64,000 nt of DNA from Roseibacterium elongatum DSM 19469 (lineage in GTDB: Bacteria > Pseudomonadota > Alphaproteobacteria > Rhodobacterales > Rhodobacteraceae). Location: the NCBI RefSeq assembly GCF_000590925.1, contig NZ_CP004372.1:196001-260000 (forward strand), written 5' to 3'. Below, in pieces: positions 17,240-28,362 of the stretch. Position 1 is the first letter of the stretch. Each line of letters starts with the position of its first letter. Made by a program: the position numbers and the translations under genes. A model generated the notes under the pieces. It saw only the letters and a program-made list of their open reading frames with translations, was not told where the DNA came from and made no database searches.

Positions 17240-18595
17240 TCATTCGATCCCCGACAGTTCCTCGTTCATCAGCGCGACGGTCTCCTCGGCGCTGCGCACG
17301 CCGTCGATATATTCGCGCACCAGGCGGTTGATGACCTGGCTGTTGATCATGTTCGAGGCCAGCGCCAACTGCCCCTCGGCCACGCCCCAGCGCTGCGCCA
17401 CGTCCAGGCCACCGACGATCTCGTCGATCATCTCGGCGGCGTAGAGGTCGCCCAGGGGCGCGCGGCGGTCGATGCCCACATCCAGCTGCGACCAGGCCTC
17501 GGTAAAGGCGGTCGCGTTTTCGCCGTCACCCTGGCGCACGGGGAACTTGCCCTCGGGCGCGATGGCCAGCGTCGCGGTGTAGCCGTCCGACATCGAGTAC
17601 TCGATGAAGGCCTGCGCGGCCTCGGTATCGGCATCGGCCGTCACGCCGAAATAGCGGATGTCGGCCCAGGCGGCGCCATCGGGGTTCGACGGGCCGGCGA
17701 AGTTGGTCACGATGCCGGTCCGGCTGGCCAACTCGCTGCTGGTCGGATCGTCGGTGATGGTCGGCGGCGCGCTGTCGCGCAGGCCGGCCAGTTCGTCAAG
17801 GATGAAGGGCGACCAGATGATCATCGCCGCGCGCCCCGCGAAATACAGCTCGCGCGATTGCTGCCAGAACAGCTCGCCCTCCGGGCTGGCCTCGACGATG
17901 GCGCGGTAGAATTCCAGCACCTCGATCGTGGCGGCCTCGTCCAGCGGCGCAAAGCCGTTGTCATCCACCGGCGAGACACCATTGGCCAGGAACACATGTT
18001 CCAGCACCTGGCTCATGAAGTTCTCGTCCACCTTGGTCGCGGCGACGAAGCCGAACATCTCGGGCGGGTTGTGCAGCGCCTCGATGGCGGCCAGCACGTT
18101 TTCATAGCTGGTCGGCGGCTCCAGCCCGTTTTCCTCGAACAGGTCGGCGCGGTAGACGATCATCTGCGTCCAGCCATCGACCGGCACGCTGGCATAGCCC
18201 TCTTCCACGGCGGCCATCTCCATCGCGCCCGAGGCGAAGGTGTCCACGCCGAGGCTCTCGATCACCTCGGTCGCGGCCTCGGCATCGAGGATGCCGGCCT
18301 CGTACCAGGGCAGCGCGTATTGCAGCGTGTGATAGATCACGTCGGGCAGGTCACCGGCGGCAAAGGCGGCGGTGGCCCGCGTGCCCAGGTCGCTTTCGGT
18401 GACCGGGATCACCTCGACCTCGATGCCGGTCTCGGCGGTGAAGTCGGCGGCCATCGCCTCCTGCCGGGCCAGGCGCTCGGGCTGTTCCTCGGTCGTCCAG
18501 AAACGGATCGTGTCCGCCCCGGCCACCGTGGTCAGCGCCAGCACCGAGGCCGCTGCCAACAGGGCCGTGCGGCCCGCGGGTTTCATCATTGCCAT
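17240..18595 (-). CDS. Sugar ABC transporter substrate-binding protein (family 1)
   Basis: The 451-residue protein has a signal peptide (TALLAAASVLALTTVAGA, cleavage near residue 27) and the mature start DTIRFWTTEEQPERLARQEAM, typical of family-1 solute-binding proteins of CUT1 importers. There is no lipobox cysteine, so it is a soluble periplasmic protein. It captures a sugar or glycoside and delivers it to the two permeases encoded downstream. Only 24 bp separate it from the LacI gene upstream, so it is probably transcribed from the LacI promoter. Confidence 0.9.
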   Translation of the reverse strand: MAMMKPAGRTALLAAASVLALTTVAGADTIRFWTTEEQPERLARQEAMAADFTAETGIEVEVIPVTESDLGTRATAAFAAGDLPDVIYHTLQYALPWYEAGILDAEAATEVIESLGVDTFASGAMEMAAVEEGYASVPVDGWTQMIVYRADLFEENGLEPPTSYENVLAAIEALHNPPEMFGFVAATKVDENFMSQVLEHVFLANGVSPVDDNGFAPLDEAATIEVLEFYRAIVEASPEGELFWQQSRELYFAGRAAMIIWSPFILDELAGLRDSAPPTITDDPTSSELASRTGIVTNFAGPSNPDGAAWADIRYFGVTADADTEAAQAFIEYSMSDGYTATLAIAPEGKFPVRQGDGENATAFTEAWSQLDVGIDRRAPLGDLYAAEMIDEIVGGLDVAQRWGVAEGQLALASNMINSQVINRLVREYIDGVRSAEETVALMNEELSGIE

Positions 18596-18619
18596 GTCTT
18601 AACCTCCCATTGGTTGTCT

Positions 18620-19768
18620 TCAGGCAAAAGGGTGGGGTTTGAGGGCGCGCGTTTCCTGCGCGTCTTGTGGTGTCGGGTCGGGCCCTGTCGGGCCGGGTCG
18701 TGTCACATCGGGGCGCGCGTCGCTCCAGATCCGGTCCGATCCGCGCGGGATCAGGCGGGCGGGCACGATTTCGCGCAGCGCCTCGGGGGCGGTGCCCCGT
18801 ATGCGCGCCAGCAGCATCTGCGCCAGACGCCGCCCCGCCGCGCGCGTATCGACGACATAGGTGGTCAGCGGCGGGTCCAGCGTGGCGGCCTCGGGGATAC
18901 CGTCATACGAGATGACGGCCAGATCGCGCCCGATCTGCCGCCCGGCGCGCGGCGCGGCGCGATAAAGCCCCATCGCCGCCAGGTCGAGCGCACAGACGAT
19001 CGCACTGGGCGCATCGGGCAGGTCCAGCAGGCGCAGCGCCGCCACCTCTGCCTCGGGGACGGTGAAGATTCCTTCCTGGATCAGGTCGGGGTCGTGCGGC
19101 AGACCGGCCGCCGTCAGACCGGCCAGGTAGCCATCGCGCCGCAAATGCGTGAAGTTGAAATCCGGGTGCCCGCCCAGAAAGCCGATCCGCCGATGCCCCC
19201 GCCGCGCCAGCCGCGCCACCGCACCGGCCATCGCATCCTCGCCGGAAATGTCGAACCAGGCGCAGCCCTCGGGCTCGCCTGTGCGCCCGTAAAGAACGAA
19301 CGGCATCGCGCGCCGCCGCAACAAGGCGATGCGCGGGTCGTGCCGCTTGGTGCGCGGCAGGATGAAGCCATCCACCTTGTGCTCGTCCACCAAGCGGTCG
19401 AGCGTGGCCACCTCGTCCTCCTCGTCCAGCGCGGTGGCGACGGTCAGTGTCCAGTTCTCTTCCGAGGCGCCGCGGCTGATCCCGTCGAGGAAATCGGTGA
19501 GGAAGGGTTTATGCGCATCGGCCCGCCCCGCGTTCAGGACCAGCCCCAGCGACCGCGCCCGCCCGGTGCGGATCGCCTGTGCCTGCGCCAGCGGGCGGTA
19601 GCCCATGCGCTCGGCGGCGCGGGCAACCCGCAGGCGCGTCGCCTCGGCGATATCGGGATAGCCGTTCAGTGCCCGGCTGACCGTGCCCTTGGCCAGACCC
19701 AGTTCGGCCGCCAGATCGTTGATCGTGACCCGCGCGCGGCGGGTCGTGATTTCGCCCTTTGGCGTCAT
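18620..19768 (-). CDS. LacI-family transcriptional regulator of the sugar operon
   Basis: The 382-residue repressor has an N-terminal LacI helix-turn-helix (VTINDLAAELGLAKGTVSRALNGYPDIAEATR, positions about 13-44; hinge RMGYRPLAQA) and a periplasmic-binding-like effector domain. The ATG at 19768 places the helix-turn-helix normally; an upstream in-frame start would lie in the repeat element and is not credible. It is the first gene of the six-gene uptake and hydrolysis operon on the minus strand. The 16-bp palindrome 32 bp upstream is almost certainly its operator, so the whole operon, including lacI, should be autoregulated and induced by the imported glycoside. Confidence 0.92.
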   Translation of the reverse strand: MTPKGEITTRRARVTINDLAAELGLAKGTVSRALNGYPDIAEATRLRVARAAERMGYRPLAQAQAIRTGRARSLGLVLNAGRADAHKPFLTDFLDGISRGASEENWTLTVATALDEEDEVATLDRLVDEHKVDGFILPRTKRHDPRIALLRRRAMPFVLYGRTGEPEGCAWFDISGEDAMAGAVARLARRGHRRIGFLGGHPDFNFTHLRRDGYLAGLTAAGLPHDPDLIQEGIFTVPEAEVAALRLLDLPDAPSAIVCALDLAAMGLYRAAPRAGRQIGRDLAVISYDGIPEAATLDPPLTTYVVDTRAAGRRLAQMLLARIRGTAPEALREIVPARLIPRGSDRIWSDARPDVTRPGPTGPDPTPQDAQETRALKPHPFA

Positions 19769-19800
19769 GCTGATCTCTCTCCCGACTCGCAGGCTTACCC

Positions 19801-19816
19801 CCGAAACCGGTTTCGG
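19801..19816. promoter_or_regulatory. LacI-family operator
   Basis: CCGAAACCGGTTTCGG is a perfect 16-bp palindrome with the central CG and GAAAnCGnTTTC pattern of LacI-family operators. It lies 32 bp upstream of the lacI-family start and is the only such site in the operon. Confidence 0.85.
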
Positions 19817-19873
19817 CAAGGCCTTTCTTTGCAGCCGCGCCCCGCCAGCCCCCGGGGGCACTGTCCCCCAGCC

Positions 19874-19988
19874 CATCTTTATCCCGAAAATATGCACCGC
19901 GCGGGACGCGCCAGCCGTGCAAGGGGCTCGATGCCCCTGGCGCGGCGTTCCCGGGCGACGCGTGACACGCGGCGCAACCCCTTAGGGT
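19874..19988 (-). repeat. Composite 3'-end element, copy 2
   Basis: It starts after the alpha/beta-hydrolase stop on the minus strand with a GGTTGCGCCGCG block, then GC-rich stems (GGGGC-TCGAT-GCCCC at 19923-19937), and ends in the block 19895-19874 (GCATATTTTCGGGATAAAG plus ATG). It separates the hydrolase pair from the LacI regulatory region. Confidence 0.7.
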
Positions 19989-20972
19989 TCAGTCCTGCAG
20001 CCCGCCTGCGAAATCCAGAATGGCGGCCACCACCCGGTCGGTCATCGCCGGGCTCAGGATATCGCCCGCGATCACATGCGCGTACGGATCGACACAATCG
20101 CCCGGCAGGTCCTGCGGGGCGAGGGTCACCGCCCCGCCCCAGCGCGCGGCAACCGCACGGGTCGCCGCCGCATCCACCACCCTGTCCGCATCCGAGAACA
20201 GGAACAGCGCCGGCACCTGAACGGCCGAGACATCCCGGCGGCCCATCTCGCGCATCAAGGCCCCCATTGCCGCCAGCGTGGTCGAGGGGTAGCGCTCGGT
20301 CCAATAGGTCGCCTGGTCTTCGTTCAGCGGCTCGAACCCGCGCTCGGGGCCGATGGCAAGCGGCAACCAGAGCCGCGCGAGCGGCCACTCCAGCAAAAAG
20401 GCAGACGGGTCCGCCACGCCGAAATTCGGCGAGATGAATACCATGCCCGCCAGATCGACCGCCATGTCGGCCTCACTCGCGGCATAGGCGGCCAGTGTCG
20501 CGCCGGTCGAGGTGCCGATCACCAGCACCCGGTCGCCGACGGCGCGGGCGATATCCAGCATCAGGTCGGTATCGTCCAGCCAGTCGCCGGCCCGCACCTC
20601 GGCCATCGCCGCGGCGCCCCGGCCGTGCCCCGGCAGCCGCGCATAGACCAGGTTCGCCCCCAGCGCCGCGGCCACGCGGTCCGGCACAGGGCGGATTTCT
20701 TCCGAACTGGCCGAAAACCCATGCAGGTACAGCACCGACCAGCGCGTCACCGCGCCCTCCGCCCCGGCCCAGACGACACGCGCCTCGGTGCCGGGCACGA
20801 TATCGTCGAACCCGGCCTCGCGCGCGGCCAGCAGGGCGGGATCGGCCTCCAGCGCATGCGGGGCGACGCTGGCACGCACGGCCCGATCGCGCGGGGCGAG
20901 AAACCAGATCGCCGCGACAAGGGTAATCGCGATCAGCAGGACCCGCCCCAGCCAGCGCCCGACGTTACGCAC
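19989..20972 (-). CDS. Membrane-anchored alpha/beta hydrolase
   Basis: The 327-residue protein begins with one hydrophobic helix (VLLIAITLVAAIWFLAP, about residues 11-27), probably an N-terminal anchor. It then has an alpha/beta-hydrolase domain with LYLHGFSAS (oxyanion-hole HG), the nucleophile elbow GTSTG and a late aspartate and His (FSDADRVVD, DPYAHVIAG). It resembles carboxylesterases or monoglyceride lipases; the substrate is unknown. Its start overlaps the end of the next hydrolase gene by 8 bases, so the two are cotranscribed and probably translationally coupled. Confidence 0.82.
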   Translation of the reverse strand: MRNVGRWLGRVLLIAITLVAAIWFLAPRDRAVRASVAPHALEADPALLAAREAGFDDIVPGTEARVVWAGAEGAVTRWSVLYLHGFSASSEEIRPVPDRVAAALGANLVYARLPGHGRGAAAMAEVRAGDWLDDTDLMLDIARAVGDRVLVIGTSTGATLAAYAASEADMAVDLAGMVFISPNFGVADPSAFLLEWPLARLWLPLAIGPERGFEPLNEDQATYWTERYPSTTLAAMGALMREMGRRDVSAVQVPALFLFSDADRVVDAAATRAVAARWGGAVTLAPQDLPGDCVDPYAHVIAGDILSPAMTDRVVAAILDFAGGLQD

Positions 20973-21711
20973 GCGTCAACACTTCTTCGACGGCGCGCGC
21001 GATGCTGGCCAGACAGGGCGCATCGGAAAACCGGTGATCGGCGCCCTTCACCAGTTCCAGGCGGATATCGTCGCCGTCGATATGCTCCAGCAGCCGCAGC
21101 GCGACGGACATGGGCACATCCGCATCCGCCGTGCCCTGCAGCATCCGCACCGGGATGGCCAGGGGCAGCGGATCGCGCAGCACCAGGTGATCGCGCCCGT
21201 CCTCGATCATGCGGCGCGTGATGATCATCTCCTCGCCATACTCGGAGGGCAGCGCGACCTGCCCGTCCTCCATGCAGGCGGTTTGCTGGTCTTCGCTCCA
21301 CTCGGCCCACATGCCATCCTCGGTGAAATCCGGCGCGGCGGCGATGGTCACAAGGCCCGCGACGCGCTCGGGCATCCGCGCGGCCATCAGCAGGCTGATC
21401 CAGCCGCCCATGGAGGAGCCGACCAAGATCACCGGGCCGTCGGTAAGCGCCTCAATGGCGGCCTGCGCATCCTCGGCCCAGTCGCCGATGCAGCCCTCGG
21501 TGAAGTCCCCCGAGCTTTCGCCATGCCCCGAGTAGTCGAAGCGCAGAAAGGCCCGGCCCGTGCGACGCGCCCAGTCTTCGAGATGCATGGCCTTGGTGCC
21601 CGTCATGTCCGAGCGCAGCCCGCCAAGGAAGACGACCCAAGGCTCGCGCCCCGAGAAGCGGTGATAGGCCAGCCGCCGCCCCTGGGCGGTGTCGAGATAG
21701 GATGCAGACAT
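20965..21711 (-). CDS. Alpha/beta hydrolase, ABHD10-like
   Basis: The 248-residue cytoplasmic hydrolase has FLGGLRSDMTGTKA near the oxyanion hole, RFDYSGHGES, the nucleophile elbow GSSMGG, a C-terminal aspartate in LQGTADADVP and His in KGADHRFSD. The FLGG(L/F)xSDMxGxKA signature is typical of the bacterial relatives of mitochondrial ABHD10, which remove acyl groups (depalmitoylation or glucuronide deconjugation). The natural bacterial substrate is not established. It overlaps the downstream anchored hydrolase by 8 bases. Confidence 0.85.
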   Translation of the reverse strand: MSASYLDTAQGRRLAYHRFSGREPWVVFLGGLRSDMTGTKAMHLEDWARRTGRAFLRFDYSGHGESSGDFTEGCIGDWAEDAQAAIEALTDGPVILVGSSMGGWISLLMAARMPERVAGLVTIAAAPDFTEDGMWAEWSEDQQTACMEDGQVALPSEYGEEMIITRRMIEDGRDHLVLRDPLPLAIPVRMLQGTADADVPMSVALRLLEHIDGDDIRLELVKGADHRFSDAPCLASIARAVEEVLTRA

Positions 21712-21771
21712 GCGTACTCCCCTGAAAACCTTGCCGCCTTTGTGAAACAGGCCGGCAACAGGGGCAAGCGA

Positions 21772-23077
21772 TCAGCCGCGATCGACCTCCTCCGCCTCTG
21801 GCAACCCGCGGGCGACCGCCGCCGCGGCTAGGCTCATCAGGCAAAAACCCGCCACCGCCCATTCCGCCCCCAGCAGGCTGGCCACCCCGCCGAACGCCCC
21901 CGAGATCAACAACAGCGTGCCGATCACCGTGTTGGCCACCGCCGAATAGCCGGCGCGCGCCTCTTCGGGGGCCATGTCGGTCAGGTAGGTGGACCGCCCC
22001 TGCCGCACGCCGTGATAGGCGATCATCAGCAGGAACAGCACGCCCGAGGCGACCCAGACCTGCGCGAAAAGATGCGCGAAAGAAAGGCCCACCGCCAGTG
22101 CCAGCGCCAGCGCGCCCAACAGCCCCGACCGCATCAGCACCTGCCGCGAGGACCGGTCGGCCAGCCGCCCCCAGACATAAGACGACGCGAACGATGCCAA
22201 CGCCGAGGCCAGCACCAGCGCGCCCAGTTGCGACAGGGCCGAGCCGTCCTGGCCACCGGCCATCAGCACGAGGAAGGGCGGCGCCAGCGCAGTGGCGGTC
22301 AAAAGGCCCCGCGTCAGGATGAAACGCACCAGAACGCGATCCTCGCGCAGGTAGGACAGCGCGGCAAGCGGCCCTTCCCCGCCCGCCTCTGCCGTTTCCG
22401 CGGGTTGCTCACGCAAGGTGGAAAACAGCACGCTCGCCGCGACCCACAGCGCCGCCGTTGCCCCGATGGCGATCAAAATCACGGTCATCTCGGCCCCCGG
22501 CCCGACCAGCATGTAGGCCGCAAAGCCGATCACCCCGACCGAGGCGACCGACCCGGCCAGCCCCGTCACCGTGCCGCGCCGCGTCTGGCCCACGCTGCGG
22601 CCCAGGATGTCCTTGTAGCTGACCGAGCAAAAGGACCGCCCCACCGCCAGCACGGCCAGAAGCGCGCAGATCGCCGCGCCCGCCGCCCCAGCCTTGCAGC
22701 AGCAGCGCCGCCAGCACGATCCCCGCCGCCGCCAGCCCCTGTGTCAGGCTACCGGCCGCCCAGATCCATTTGCGCCGGCGCTGCGCCTGCACCCAACCGG
22801 CCGAGAAGAGCTGCGGCAACAGGGCGCCGGCCTCGCGGATCGGCACCAACAGGCCCACGAACAGCGCCGGCGCGCCCAGCGCGCCCACCAGCCAAGACAG
22901 AACAAGCTTGGGGTCGATGAACCCGTCCGCCAGCTTGGTCATCGACAGGCTGATGACATGACGCAGCGCGTTGCCCTTCTCGGCCTCGGCGGCCTTGTCG
23001 GACAGCGTTTGCGCACCGTCCTGATCGGTGTCGAACAGCGCCTCGAATGTCGCGTCTTGCAGGTCGCGGGCCGTCAC
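21772..23077 (-). pseudogene. MFS transporter with an apparent frameshift
   Basis: Two frames on the minus strand together make a 12-helix major-facilitator protein of about 434 residues. The N-terminal part runs from a GTG at 23077 (GGGGAGAGG upstream) through SWLVGALGAPALFVGLLVPIREAGALLPQ and LAAAGIVLAALLLQGW. The other frame continues AGAAICALLAVLAVGRSFCSVSYKDILG to the end at 21772. The switch is at a C4 run on the plus strand (22686-22689), where one extra base explains it. A 40-residue hydrophilic N-terminus precedes helix 1. Substrate unknown; the IPIREAG-type motif is shared with several uncharacterised alphaproteobacterial carriers. Confidence 0.8.
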
Positions 23078-23181
23078 GTGCCTCTCCCCGTTGACTTCGC
23101 CATGAGGGGGAGTCACATAGCGCGCATCACATAACCCGCAACCGGGCGTTCCGTGGGCGCCAAACCGACGAGGAGGCCAGG

Positions 23182-25137
23182 ATGGCCCAGATCTCCCTCA
23201 CCTTTCCCGATGGCAATTCGCGTGACTTCGACGCTGGCATCACGCCTGCCGAGGTCGCCGCCGGCATTTCCAACTCGCTCGCGAAAAAGGCGATTTCCGC
23301 CTCGGTGAACGGCGCGCATTGGGACCTGCAATGGCCCATCGAGGCCGACGCGCAGATCGCCATTCACACGATGAAGGACGACGCCCCCGCGCTGGAGTTG
23401 ATCCGCCACGACCTCGCCCATGTCATGGCCCGCGCCGTGCAGGAGATCTGGCCCGACGTGAAGGTCACCATAGGCCCCGTGATCGAGAACGGCTGGTACT
23501 ACGATTTCGATCGGCAAGAGCCCTTTACGCCCGAGGACCTCGGCCAGATCGAAGCGAAAATGAAGGAAATCATCAACCGCCGCGATCCGGTCACCACCGA
23601 GGTCTGGGACCGCGACCGCGCGGTGAAGTTCTACGAGGCCAACAACGAACCCTACAAGGTCGAACTGGTCGGCATGATCCCCGAAGGCCAGCCGATCCGC
23701 ATGTATTGGCACGGCCATTGGCAGGACCTGTGCCGCGGCCCGCATCTGCAGCACACCGGGCAACTGCCCGCCGACGCCTTCAAGCTGATGAGCGTCGCGG
23801 GCGCCTATTGGCGTGGCGACAGCGACCGCGCCATGCTGCAACGCATCTACGGCGTCGCCTTCAAGAACCGCGACGATCTGAAAAAGCACCTGACCATGCT
23901 GGAGGAGGCCGCCAAACGCGACCACCGCAAGCTGGGCCGCGAGATGGACCTGTTCCACATGCAGGAGGAAGCGCCCGGCCAGATCTTCTGGCATCCGAAT
24001 GGCTGGCGCATCTATACCGAGTTGCAGAACTACATGCGCCGCCGTCAGGAAGAGGGCGGATATGTCGAGGTGAACACCCCGCAGGTCGTCGACCGCCGCC
24101 TGTGGGAGGCCTCGGGCCACTGGGAGAAATACCAGGAGCACATGTTCATCGTCGAAGTGGACGAGGAACACGCGCGCGAGAAATCGGTCAACGCGCTCAA
24201 GCCGATGAACTGCCCCGGCCATGTCCAGATCTTCAATCAGGGCCTCAAATCCTACCGCGACCTGCCGCTGCGCATGGCCGAATTCGGCTCGTGCAACCGC
24301 TACGAGCCCTCGGGCGCGCTGCACGGCATCATGCGCGTGCGCGGTTTTACGCAGGATGACGCGCATATCTTCTGCCGCGAGGAACAGATCGAGGCGGAAA
24401 CCAAGAAATTCATCGACCTTCTGGCCTCGGTCTATGCCGATCTGGGGTTCGAGAGCTTTACCGTGAAATTCTCGGACCGGCCCGAAAAGCGCGCCGGTTC
24501 GGACGAAGTCTGGGACAAGGCCGAAGGCGCGCTGAAGGCCGCGACCGAGGCCGCGGGCTATGATTTCGAGCTGAACCCGGGCGAAGGCGCTTTTTACGGG
24601 CCGAAACTGGAATTCGTGCTGACCGACGCCATCGGGCGCGATTGGCAATGCGGCACGTTGCAGGTGGATTTCGTCCTGCCCGACCGTCTGGACGCCGATT
24701 TCGTGGCCGAGGACGGGGCCAAGCATCGCCCCGTCATGCTGCACCGTGCGATCCTTGGATCGTTCGAGCGTTTCATCGGCATCCTGATCGAAAGCTTCGC
24801 GGGCAAGCTGCCCTTCTGGCTGGCGCCCCGTCAGGTGGTCGTCGCCTCGATCGTGTCCGAGGCGGACGACTACGTGCACGAGGTGGTCGCAGCCTTGCGC
24901 GCGCGCGGCATCCGGGCCGAGGCCGACATCCGCAACGAGAAGATCAACTACAAGGTCCGCGAACATTCGGTCGGCAAGGTTCCGGTCATCCTCGCCATCG
25001 GCCGCAAGGAGGTCGAGGACCGCACCGTCACCCTGCGCCGTCTGGGCGAAAAGCAGACCTCGGTCATGGTGCTGGACGAGGTTGTCGCCATGCTGGCGGC
25101 CGAGGCCGTGGCCCCCGACCTCGCGCGCAAGGGCTGA
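23182..25137 (+). CDS. thrS: Threonyl-tRNA synthetase
   Basis: ThrS charges tRNA-Thr and edits Ser-tRNA-Thr. The 651-residue protein has the N-terminal TGS domain (1-60), the editing domain with [11 protein letters not shown] and the C-terminal zinc cysteine in DLCRGPHL, the class II core with zinc ligands in [10 protein letters not shown], motif 2 ([30 protein letters not shown]) and motif 3, and the anticodon-binding domain from about 550. AGGAGG precedes the ATG. It is followed by a rho-independent terminator and is divergent from the MFS gene. Confidence 0.98.
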   Translation: MAQISLTFPDGNSRDFDAGITPAEVAAGISNSLAKKAISASVNGAHWDLQWPIEADAQIAIHTMKDDAPALELIRHDLAHVMARAVQEIWPDVKVTIGPVIENGWYYDFDRQEPFTPEDLGQIEAKMKEIINRRDPVTTEVWDRDRAVKFYEANNEPYKVELVGMIPEGQPIRMYWHGHWQDLCRGPHLQHTGQLPADAFKLMSVAGAYWRGDSDRAMLQRIYGVAFKNRDDLKKHLTMLEEAAKRDHRKLGREMDLFHMQEEAPGQIFWHPNGWRIYTELQNYMRRRQEEGGYVEVNTPQVVDRRLWEASGHWEKYQEHMFIVEVDEEHAREKSVNALKPMNCPGHVQIFNQGLKSYRDLPLRMAEFGSCNRYEPSGALHGIMRVRGFTQDDAHIFCREEQIEAETKKFIDLLASVYADLGFESFTVKFSDRPEKRAGSDEVWDKAEGALKAATEAAGYDFELNPGEGAFYGPKLEFVLTDAIGRDWQCGTLQVDFVLPDRLDADFVAEDGAKHRPVMLHRAILGSFERFIGILIESFAGKLPFWLAPRQVVVASIVSEADDYVHEVVAALRARGIRAEADIRNEKINYKVREHSVGKVPVILAIGRKEVEDRTVTLRRLGEKQTSVMVLDEVVAMLAAEAVAPDLARKG

Positions 25138-25158
25138 GGACTGGCACAGAAACAGACG

Positions 25159-25192
25159 GGGCGATGTGGCTGACGCTGCATCGCCCTTTTTT
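25159..25192 (+). terminator. Rho-independent terminator of thrS
   Basis: GGGCGATG and CATCGCCC form an 8-bp stem around a 12-base loop, followed by TTTTTT. It starts 22 bases after the thrS stop. Confidence 0.85.
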
Positions 25193-25242
25193 GTTGCGCG
25201 CACCCCTGCCATGTTGCGCGCACGGAAATTGGAGGGGGTGTC

Positions 25243-26257
25243 ATGCGCTACTGGTCGTTCGAGGCGGGCTTCGGCTACGACAATCTGGTTCTGAGAGAGC
25301 GCGACACGCCCCACCCCCGGTCCGCGCGAGGTGCTGGTGGGGATGCGCGCGGCCTCGCTCAATTTCCGCGACCTCGTCGTGCTGCGCGGCCAGCACGGGC
25401 GCGCGGTGCAGCCGCCGCTGATCCCGCTCTCGGACGGGGTGGGGGTGGTGCGGGCGGTGGGCGCGGCGGTGACCGGGTTTGCCGTGGGCGACCGCGTCTC
25501 GCCCGCCTTCTTCCAGAACTGGGCGGGCGGCGGCCCGCCGCGTGACCTGGAAATCGGGCGGCTTGGCGGCCCGCTCGACGGCGTCCTGGCGACGGAGCGG
25601 GTATTTCCGGCCAGCGGTCTTGTGCATGTGCCGGGTCACCTGAGCGACGCCGAGGCCGCGACGCTACCCTGCGCCGGTCTGACGGCGTGGAGCGCGCTGT
25701 TCGGCGACGCGCCCATGCGGGTGGGCGAAACGCTGTTGATCCTAGGAACCGGGGGCGTCGCGCTGATGGCGCTGCAACTGGCCCGGGCGGCGGGGATACG
25801 GACCATCGTCACGACCTCGTCGCCGGAGAAGGCCGCGCGGGTCAGCGCCCTGGGCGCGGACCTCGTGATCGACCGCTCGGCGACCGAGGATTGGGCCAAG
25901 GCCGCCCGCGCGGCCAGCGATGGTGGGGTGGACCGGGTGCTGGAACTGGGCGGGGCGGCGACGCTGCCGCATTCGATCAAGGCCACGCGCGTCGGCGGCC
26001 AGATCATCCTGGTCGGCAACGTCACCGGCAACACGGCCGAATTGTTCCTGCCCGCGATCCTGACCCGTCAGATGACGCTGCGCTCGGTCACCGTCGGCTC
26101 GAAACAGGGGCTCATGGCACTGAACCGCGCGCTCGCCGCCCATGCCATCCACCCCGTCGTGGGGCGCGCGGTCGCCTTCGACGACGCCCCCGAAGCGTTC
26201 CGCGCGCTGGAGGCGCAAGCCACCTTCGCCAATATTTGCGTGCAGATCGGCGACTGA
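25243..26257 (+). pseudogene. Zinc-type alcohol dehydrogenase / quinone reductase family enzyme with an apparent frameshift
   Basis: The N-terminus (MRYWSFEAGFGYDNLVLRERDTP) starts after GGAGGGGG at 25243. The rest continues in another frame as GPREVLVGMRAASLNFRDLVVLRGQ to the TGA at 26255-26257. One extra C in the runs 25309-25312 or 25314-25318 accounts for the shift. The joined protein of about 337 residues is a medium-chain reductase with the NAD(P) motif LGTGGVALMALQLA and no obvious structural-zinc cysteine cluster, so it resembles zinc-independent quinone or enoyl reductases. It probably reduces or oxidises a small carbonyl compound. Lesion probably a sequencing error. Confidence 0.85.
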
Positions 26258-26272
26258 CCGGGCCGGGCGGCG

Positions 26273-26641
26273 TCAGAAATGGGCCTTTTCCTCGTCGGGC
26301 TTGCCGGCGGCGATGGCCAGCAATCCGGCAAGCCCGCACATGGCGATGGAGAACATGGTGAACACGCCAAAACCAAAGGCATGCCAGATCCCCGCCGTGG
26401 CGATCAGCAACAACACCCCGCCCCAGAGCGCGCGCACCTTGGCCATGGCCGCGCCCGCGATGGCGAGGACGGGCGACAGGATCGACACCGTGCGGAACAG
26501 CGCCGGGTCCTCGACCTGACGGGCCAGATCCGGCACCTCGCCGAACCAGTCAATGAACTCGATATAGCCATAGACGAAGAACCCGACGATCATCGCCCAG
26601 ATCCCACCGATCAGCCCGAGCACAAGGGCGGCGTTGCGCAT
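26273..26641 (-). CDS. Small integral membrane protein of unknown function
   Basis: The 122-residue protein has about four hydrophobic segments: ALVLGLIGGIWAMIVGFFVYGYI, a middle TVSILSPVLAIAGAAMA, GGVLLLIATAGIWHAFGF and FTMFSIAMCGLAGLLAIAA. It ends with a short charged tail. The ATG at 26641 is preceded by AGGAG eight bases upstream, whereas an upstream in-frame start has none. I do not recognise a family. It is convergent with the reductase gene and divergent from the bufferin operon. Confidence 0.75.
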   Translation of the reverse strand: MRNAALVLGLIGGIWAMIVGFFVYGYIEFIDWFGEVPDLARQVEDPALFRTVSILSPVLAIAGAAMAKVRALWGGVLLLIATAGIWHAFGFGVFTMFSIAMCGLAGLLAIAAGKPDEEKAHF

Positions 26642-27400
<759 letters not shown>

Positions 27401-27501
27401 CCCGCCCGACCAAGGCGGAGGGGGCGCGCCCATGCGTGCGGCGTGCCCCGCTCCGCCCCCCAAACGCCCCCCGAAACGCCACACGACCGCCGAGGCCGCC
27501 C

Positions 27502-28362
27502 ATGCTCGACACCGCCCCCAGCCAGTCCCTGCCTGCCACTGTCGGTGTCGGCTACAAGCCGCAGCATTTCACCGCGCTGACGGAAAACCCCGGCCCGGTC
27601 GGTTGGGTCGAGATCCATGCCGAGAACTACCTCGGGGCCGGTGGCCGACCGATGGCGCAACTGCGTGCCCTCTCCGAACAGTTTCCCGTGTCTGTCCACG
27701 GTGTGGGCCTGTCGATCGGGGGGGACCGTCCGCTGGACCGCGCCCACCTTGCCCGGCTGCGCCGCCTTTGTGACTGGCTACACCCGGCCAGCTTTTCCGA
27801 ACACCTGGCCTGGTCGACCCATGACACGGGCTTCCTGAACGACCTGCTGCCCCTGCCCTATACCGAGGCGACGCTGGCCCGCGTCTGCGCCCATATCGAC
27901 CAAGTGCAAGAGGCATTGGGCCGCCGCATCCTTCTGGAAAACCCCTCGACCTACCTCGCCTTTGCCGAGACCGACATGGACGAGGTGACCTTCCTGTCGC
28001 AGATCGCGCGGCGCACCGGCTGCGGATTGCTGCTGGATGTCAACAACGTCTTCGTTTCGGCCACCAACCAGAACTGGGACGCCCGCGCCTATATCGACGC
28101 CTTTCCGTTGGACGCGGTCGGCGAAATCCATCTCGGCGGCCATGACGAGGATGAGGATGACCACGGCGCGCGGCTGTTGATCGACAGCCACGGGCGCAAC
28201 GTGGTCGATCCGGTCTGGACGCTTTACGCCCACACGCTGTCGCGCGGCGGCCCGCGCCCCACGCTGATCGAATGGGACACCGATGTGCCCGACTGGCCAA
28301 CGCTGCGGGCCGAGGCCGCGCGCGCCGATGCCATCCTGTCGCCGGTGGAGGCGGGCGCATGA
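27502..28362 (+). CDS. bufB: MNIO-family bufferin maturase BufB (DUF692)
   Basis: The 286-residue TIM-barrel protein belongs to the MNIO (formerly DUF692) family of multinuclear iron-dependent oxidases. Expected metal-ligand segments are present: [50 protein letters not shown] and GEIHLGGH. These enzymes modify cysteines of short peptides, here presumably BufA1, 101 bp upstream. The stop overlaps the bufC start by ATGA, so the two are translationally coupled; the products are known to form a complex in related systems. Confidence 0.93.
   Translation: MLDTAPSQSLPATVGVGYKPQHFTALTENPGPVGWVEIHAENYLGAGGRPMAQLRALSEQFPVSVHGVGLSIGGDRPLDRAHLARLRRLCDWLHPASFSEHLAWSTHDTGFLNDLLPLPYTEATLARVCAHIDQVQEALGRRILLENPSTYLAFAETDMDEVTFLSQIARRTGCGLLLDVNNVFVSATNQNWDARAYIDAFPLDAVGEIHLGGHDEDEDDHGARLLIDSHGRNVVDPVWTLYAHTLSRGGPRPTLIEWDTDVPDWPTLRAEAARADAILSPVEAGA

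Noticed and set aside
15575..20437. Open frame of 1620 codons on the plus strand across the sugar operon
   Set aside because: It is antisense to six well-supported genes, is low-complexity Arg/Gly/Pro/His-rich, and results from high GC. No domain is visible.
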